NCBI GenBank assembly: GCA_045535205.1
Contig: JAZSLF010000024.1
Coordinates: 1 to 26,326 of the forward strand
Reading direction: 5' to 3'
Source of the DNA: RUG14199 sp045535205
GTDB taxonomy: Bacteria > Bacillota > Clostridia > Oscillospirales > CAG-272
DNA length: 26,326 bases
Position 1 is the first letter of the stretch; every line of letters begins with the position of its first letter. Positions 23,346 to 26,326 of this stretch are shown piece after piece. The notes beneath the pieces are model-generated. The model saw only the letters and a program-made list of their open reading frames with translations, did no database searches and was not told the DNA's origin. Position numbers and translations under genes: made by a program.

Positions 23346-25730
23346 ATGAAAAAAATAATATCCGTACTCCTTGTTATAATGATGCTTTTCTGCACTTTCC
23401 CAATTTCAACGGTAAGTGCCCAAGACAATGTTCTCACTCTCGGAAGCGAGCTTATCTGCAATTATACCGGAGGAACTCTCTCTTACACATTCACACCGAC
23501 AGAGCAAGTAACGGCAGTTCTGTATTCAAAAACCTATGACGAAGATACCGATCCTTCGATGGACATTTATTGCAACGGAGAGTACGTAGACTCCGCTGAC
23601 GATGAAGGTATGGGCTTCAACTTTTTCTACTGCGGTGAATTCTATCCCGGAAGCACTTATACCTTTGAAATATACGAATACTACGGAATACTCGGAAGCT
23701 GGGACATCGTTTTCAGAGAAAAAGCTATTGAAAGCATTGAGATAATAAGCACTCCGGAGCTTTACAGCGATGTTTACGGCAACGTGGAAATGATATATGA
23801 AGGAATAACGGTTCAGATAAACTATCTTGACCCTTCCCTGCCCTCAAAAACAGTAACGTTTACGGAAAATACATTTGAAACTGAGGTTGACGGCCTCCCC
23901 CTTTACATTGAATTCTATCCGGAGGACTCCATCATTAAGGCTTCTTTGGAAGGAGTTACAGACGAAACGGAAGCTGTTATAAACACAAAAGCTGTCAAAA
24001 GCTTTGAGCTTTCATTTCCCGAAAGCAGTAAAATCCTTTACGAAGACATTGACTGCATTAACACAGCATATTATGATGAGGAAAAAGACGAATACGTCGA
24101 AGGCTACGTATATTCACCTTCTTTTGTAAATGCGACGGCAATCGTTACTTACGAAGACGATACCGTTCAAACCATCTCATACAACGAGGATCCCCTTTTC
24201 TTCCTCATGCTTGAAAACGATCTCAGCTCCCAGTTTAAAACACCTTGGCAGATAGGCTCCCATTCCGTAACCTTCTCTTATCAGGGCCTTTCTGCAACAA
24301 TTATCTTTGAACTGATGAAAAATCCTTACGTCAGCGCAGAGATAACGAAAGCTCCCGACATAACCGAAAGTCTCTTTGAAGGCAACGGGGCCTTCGCTTA
24401 TGACTCCGAATACAACGAATATTTTCTTTACGACACGTCACTTGTCGGAATTGAAGTTGTACTGAAAAGCGATGACGGAACTGAAACCGTAATATCCGAT
24501 AAGCTCTCTGTCATGCTTAAACTGACAGTAAGCACAGATCAGGAAACTGACCATTGGGGTATCGGCGACCACACAGTTGAGGTGTATTACGGAAAAATGC
24601 TTATCGGCTCATACACCTACACCGTTTCAGCGGTGACTCTGAGAGATATTGACATTATCACAAAAGCCGAAGGTGCATTCTATTACACAGATACGGGAAC
24701 TACTTCCCTTCTTGAAGACGGTCTTACAGTAAAGCTCACGCTTTCGGACGGAAGCACAAAAACCGTAGACGTTGAAAACTTCCAAAGCTCCGATGCGGGC
24801 ACAGCACTGTTCCTATATGAAGATTACGATGCAGAAAAAGACAACTATTTCTATGCAGTCTGCAACAATGCTTACAGCGTAACATCTGAAGCTGTCTACT
24901 ACACAAAGCTTGAACGCTCCGTTGTCGGAGTCGATATAATCACACCTCCCGCCAAAATGACCTACGTTTACGATTACGGCATTGATATATACAGTCTCGA
25001 CCTTTCGGGACTTACCGTCGATATATATTGGTCCGACAACTCCGTTGACACGTGGACCTACAGCGATACTTTTGAAGACGGAATCGGCGTGTTCAACAAT
25101 ACAATTATCGCACTTACTGTTTCGTCTGATTATATGCTCTGTTACGCCGGTAATAATTACTGCATTTATTATTCCGAAGACTATAAAAGCATAAGCGAAT
25201 ATTCTCTCGGAACGATAGCTGAAAATACCGAAATGACGGTGGATTTAGGCCTTCCTCAAATAACAGTATATACGTTCACCCCCTGGGATGACGGAGAGTA
25301 TCATTTCACCTCCGACGGTGAAGGCTATTCCATAATTGCAATTTACAACGAAAGCGGTTATATCATCGAAGACCTTGTTGCAACGGAGCACATCTTAAAC
25401 GGTTCAACCAAAGCCGAGCTTACCTTTGAATGTCTCGAAGGAGAAACATATTATGTGCTCATTGAGAAGTTTGATCTTTACGAAAGCGACAATGATACAA
25501 AGGTAGACTTCACGGTCGAACACACGATTTACGGCGATGCGAACGGAGACGGCAGAGTAACGATTTCCGATGTTCTCCTGACAAGAAAATACCTTGCAGG
25601 AATTATCGGTGAAGACAGCATTGACCAAAGTGCCGCCGATGTAAACGGAGACGGCAGAATTACGATTTCCGACGTGCTTTTCATCAGAAAGTATCTGGCA
25701 GGTATTATTTCCGAATTTCCCAAAAGCTAA
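23346..25730 (+). CDS. Secreted multidomain protein with Ig-like repeats, PPC-like domains and dockerin
   Basis: I take the ATG at 23346, preceded by AGAAAGGATCATGCT; the open frame runs further upstream into fucI but that part is not coding. The 794-residue product has a signal peptide (1-25, ending VSA), then a beta domain resembling a pre-peptidase C-terminal domain (about 30-125). Five Ig-like units of about 90-110 residues follow, starting near 126, 217, 328, 431 and 525; the last contains LDLSGLTVDIYWSDNSVDTW, typical of the bacterial Ig-like group 3. A second PPC-like domain spans about 622-726. The C-terminus (730-788) is a type I dockerin with two almost identical loops, DANGDGRVTISDV and DVNGDGRITISDV. 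No catalytic domain is seen. I infer a scaffold-attached adhesin or structural protein. Confidence 0.9.
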   Translation: MKKIISVLLVIMMLFCTFPISTVSAQDNVLTLGSELICNYTGGTLSYTFTPTEQVTAVLYSKTYDEDTDPSMDIYCNGEYVDSADDEGMGFNFFYCGEFYPGSTYTFEIYEYYGILGSWDIVFREKAIESIEIISTPELYSDVYGNVEMIYEGITVQINYLDPSLPSKTVTFTENTFETEVDGLPLYIEFYPEDSIIKASLEGVTDETEAVINTKAVKSFELSFPESSKILYEDIDCINTAYYDEEKDEYVEGYVYSPSFVNATAIVTYEDDTVQTISYNEDPLFFLMLENDLSSQFKTPWQIGSHSVTFSYQGLSATIIFELMKNPYVSAEITKAPDITESLFEGNGAFAYDSEYNEYFLYDTSLVGIEVVLKSDDGTETVISDKLSVMLKLTVSTDQETDHWGIGDHTVEVYYGKMLIGSYTYTVSAVTLRDIDIITKAEGAFYYTDTGTTSLLEDGLTVKLTLSDGSTKTVDVENFQSSDAGTALFLYEDYDAEKDNYFYAVCNNAYSVTSEAVYYTKLERSVVGVDIITPPAKMTYVYDYGIDIYSLDLSGLTVDIYWSDNSVDTWTYSDTFEDGIGVFNNTIIALTVSSDYMLCYAGNNYCIYYSEDYKSISEYSLGTIAENTEMTVDLGLPQITVYTFTPWDDGEYHFTSDGEGYSIIAIYNESGYIIEDLVATEHILNGSTKAELTFECLEGETYYVLIEKFDLYESDNDTKVDFTVEHTIYGDANGDGRVTISDVLLTRKYLAGIIGEDSIDQSAADVNGDGRITISDVLFIRKYLAGIISEFPKS

Positions 25731-25777
25731 AGGGAAACCCAAGTCAGCGAAGCTAACTTGTAATTTGTGTCCTATAT

Positions 25778-25806
25778 ATAACGGCGGACCAAAAGTCCGC
25801 CGTTAT
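25778..25806 (+). terminator. Hairpin(s) after the Ig-like dockerin gene
   Basis: A 12-base-pair stem (25778-25789 with 25795-25806) encloses a CAAAA loop. A smaller hairpin (25740-25760, loop GAA, one mismatch) lies just before it. No T run of note follows. The stretch 25807-25894 up to the tRNA promoter shows nothing else. Confidence 0.6.
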
Positions 25807-25894
25807 CAGTTAAAAATGCCATTTTCAACAAAAACAGAATAAAAAGCCTAAGCTTTTTTGTAGAACGATTTATCAATATATGCCCAAAAAGGTC

Positions 25895-25923
25895 TTGACA
25901 TTCCCGAATTAATATGATATACT
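25895..25923 (+). promoter_or_regulatory. Strong promoter for the tRNA pair
   Basis: TTGACA (25895-25900), a 17-base spacer and TATACT (25918-25923), with TGA before the -10 box, is close to consensus. The start near 25930 gives a short tRNA precursor leader. Confidence 0.85.
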
Positions 25924-25952
25924 ATATGAGCCTTAAAGGTACGGAGTGGCAT

Positions 25953-26041
25953 GCCGGAGTGGCGGAATTGGCAGACGCCCGGGACTTAAAATCCCGTGTA
26001 ACGTGAGTTACGTACCGGTTCAAGCCCGGTCTCCGGCACCA
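25953..26041 (+). tRNA. tRNA-Leu (anticodon UAA)
   Basis: The 89-base tRNA starts GCCGGAG and ends CTCCGGC plus ACCA, so CCA is encoded. The anticodon stem CGGGA/TCCCG carries the loop CTTAAAA, with anticodon TAA. The long variable arm (GTAAC/GTTAC) is typical of class II leucine tRNAs, and the T arm ACCGG/CCGGT is perfect. Confidence 0.96.
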
Positions 26042-26053
26042 TTAAGTTAATAT

Positions 26054-26129
<76 letters not shown>

Positions 26130-26134
26130 AAACG

Positions 26135-26161
26135 AAAGACACCCAATCGGGTGTCTTTTTT
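26135..26161 (+). terminator. Terminator of the tRNA operon
   Basis: A 10-base-pair stem AAAGACACCC/GGGTGTCTTT (26135-26144 with 26149-26158) with loop AATC is followed by further Ts (26159-26161). Outer AAAACG/CGTTTT words extend the symmetry. Confidence 0.9.
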
Positions 26162-26166
26162 CGTTT

Positions 26167-26245
26167 TGGTCGGGGCTTGAACCCGACCTCCGAAACGGTT
26201 ATGAGCCCGACGGGCGTTGCTCGTTGGGGTTCGCCCTGCCCCGCC
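26167..26245 (-). pseudogene. Degenerate tRNA-Met-like sequence, inverted
   Basis: On the minus strand, this 79-base stretch follows the initiator tRNA in order: GCGGGGCAG (compare GCGGGGTAG), GAGCA, the identical 16 bases CGTCGGGCTCATAACC, CGGAGGTCG, a T arm with TTCAAGC, then CCA. Four extra bases break the anticodon stem and the 3' acceptor strand is missing. It cannot fold as a working tRNA. It mirrors the true tRNA across the terminator. Confidence 0.6.
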
Positions 26246-26324
26246 GCCGGTGGCGGATACAGGGGCAGGACGAACTCCGTAGCGGTCGAAATCTCGCCGT
26301 GCTCCAAGCGGCATAGAGATTTCG
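26235..26324. repeat. GC-rich block with two strong hairpins
   Basis: Hairpin 1: CCTGCCCC (26235-26242) pairs with GGGGCAGG (26262-26269), with an inner CCGCC/GGCGG stem. Hairpin 2: CGAAATCTC (26287-26295) pairs with GAGATTTCG (26316-26324), with an inner GCCG/CGGC stem. The block is clearly more GC-rich than the rest of the window. The open frames here read as antisense of tRNA-like DNA and are not genes. The block is cut by the window end. Confidence 0.5.
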
Positions 26325-26326
26325 GG

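Overview
The window looks like chromosome from a low-to-mid G+C Gram-positive anaerobe of class Clostridia, probably a gut or rumen member of the Oscillospirales/Ruminococcaceae type. Supporting signs are strong sigma-A promoters and AGGAGG-type ribosome binding sites, two secreted proteins ending in type I dockerins, lipoproteins, an AgrC/AgrA-like two-component pair, and a NuoE/NuoF-type flavin complex of the electron-bifurcating kind. No transposase, integrase, phage gene or CRISPR array was seen. The species cannot be named from the sequence.

Layout. 1-1470 (minus): the N-terminal half of a membrane sensor kinase (cut by the window edge) and its LytTR response regulator. They face a large secreted BspA-type leucine-rich-repeat protein with a dockerin (1709-4432) across two back-to-back promoters. 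4507-4841: a strong promoter and a long, self-complementary RNA leader that ends in an intrinsic terminator just before a lipoprotein gene (4842-6335). This is the most interesting unexplained element. 6506-13648 (minus): a closely packed run in transcription order trpS, a zinc-type sugar-phosphate/polyol dehydrogenase, a GNAT acetyltransferase, then NuoE-like, NuoF-like and a NuoG/NfnB-like fusion flavoprotein. The last three probably form a soluble complex linking NADH, NADPH and ferredoxin.

13896-17888 (plus): proS, queA and miaA, that is prolyl-tRNA charging and two tRNA modification enzymes. 17941-19996 (minus): a small lipoprotein, an acyl-ACP thioesterase and a class II fructose-bisphosphate aldolase. 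20216-25730 (plus): a DUF362/ferredoxin protein, L-fucose isomerase, and a second secreted dockerin protein with Ig-like domains. 25895-26161: a promoter, tRNA-Leu(UAA), initiator tRNA-Met(CAU) and a terminator. The last ~165 bases are GC-rich, contain an inverted degenerate copy of the initiator tRNA and two strong hairpins, and show no believable gene.

How it fits together: the core is housekeeping (aminoacylation, tRNA modification, glycolysis, redox balancing). The accessory theme is the cell surface: a peptide-sensing type regulator next to a dockerin-bearing adhesin-like protein, a second dockerin protein, two lipoproteins, and fucose isomerisation that fits life on host or plant glycans. 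Assignments of common enzymes are secure. The RNA element, the operator and the exact reaction of the flavin complex are inferences.
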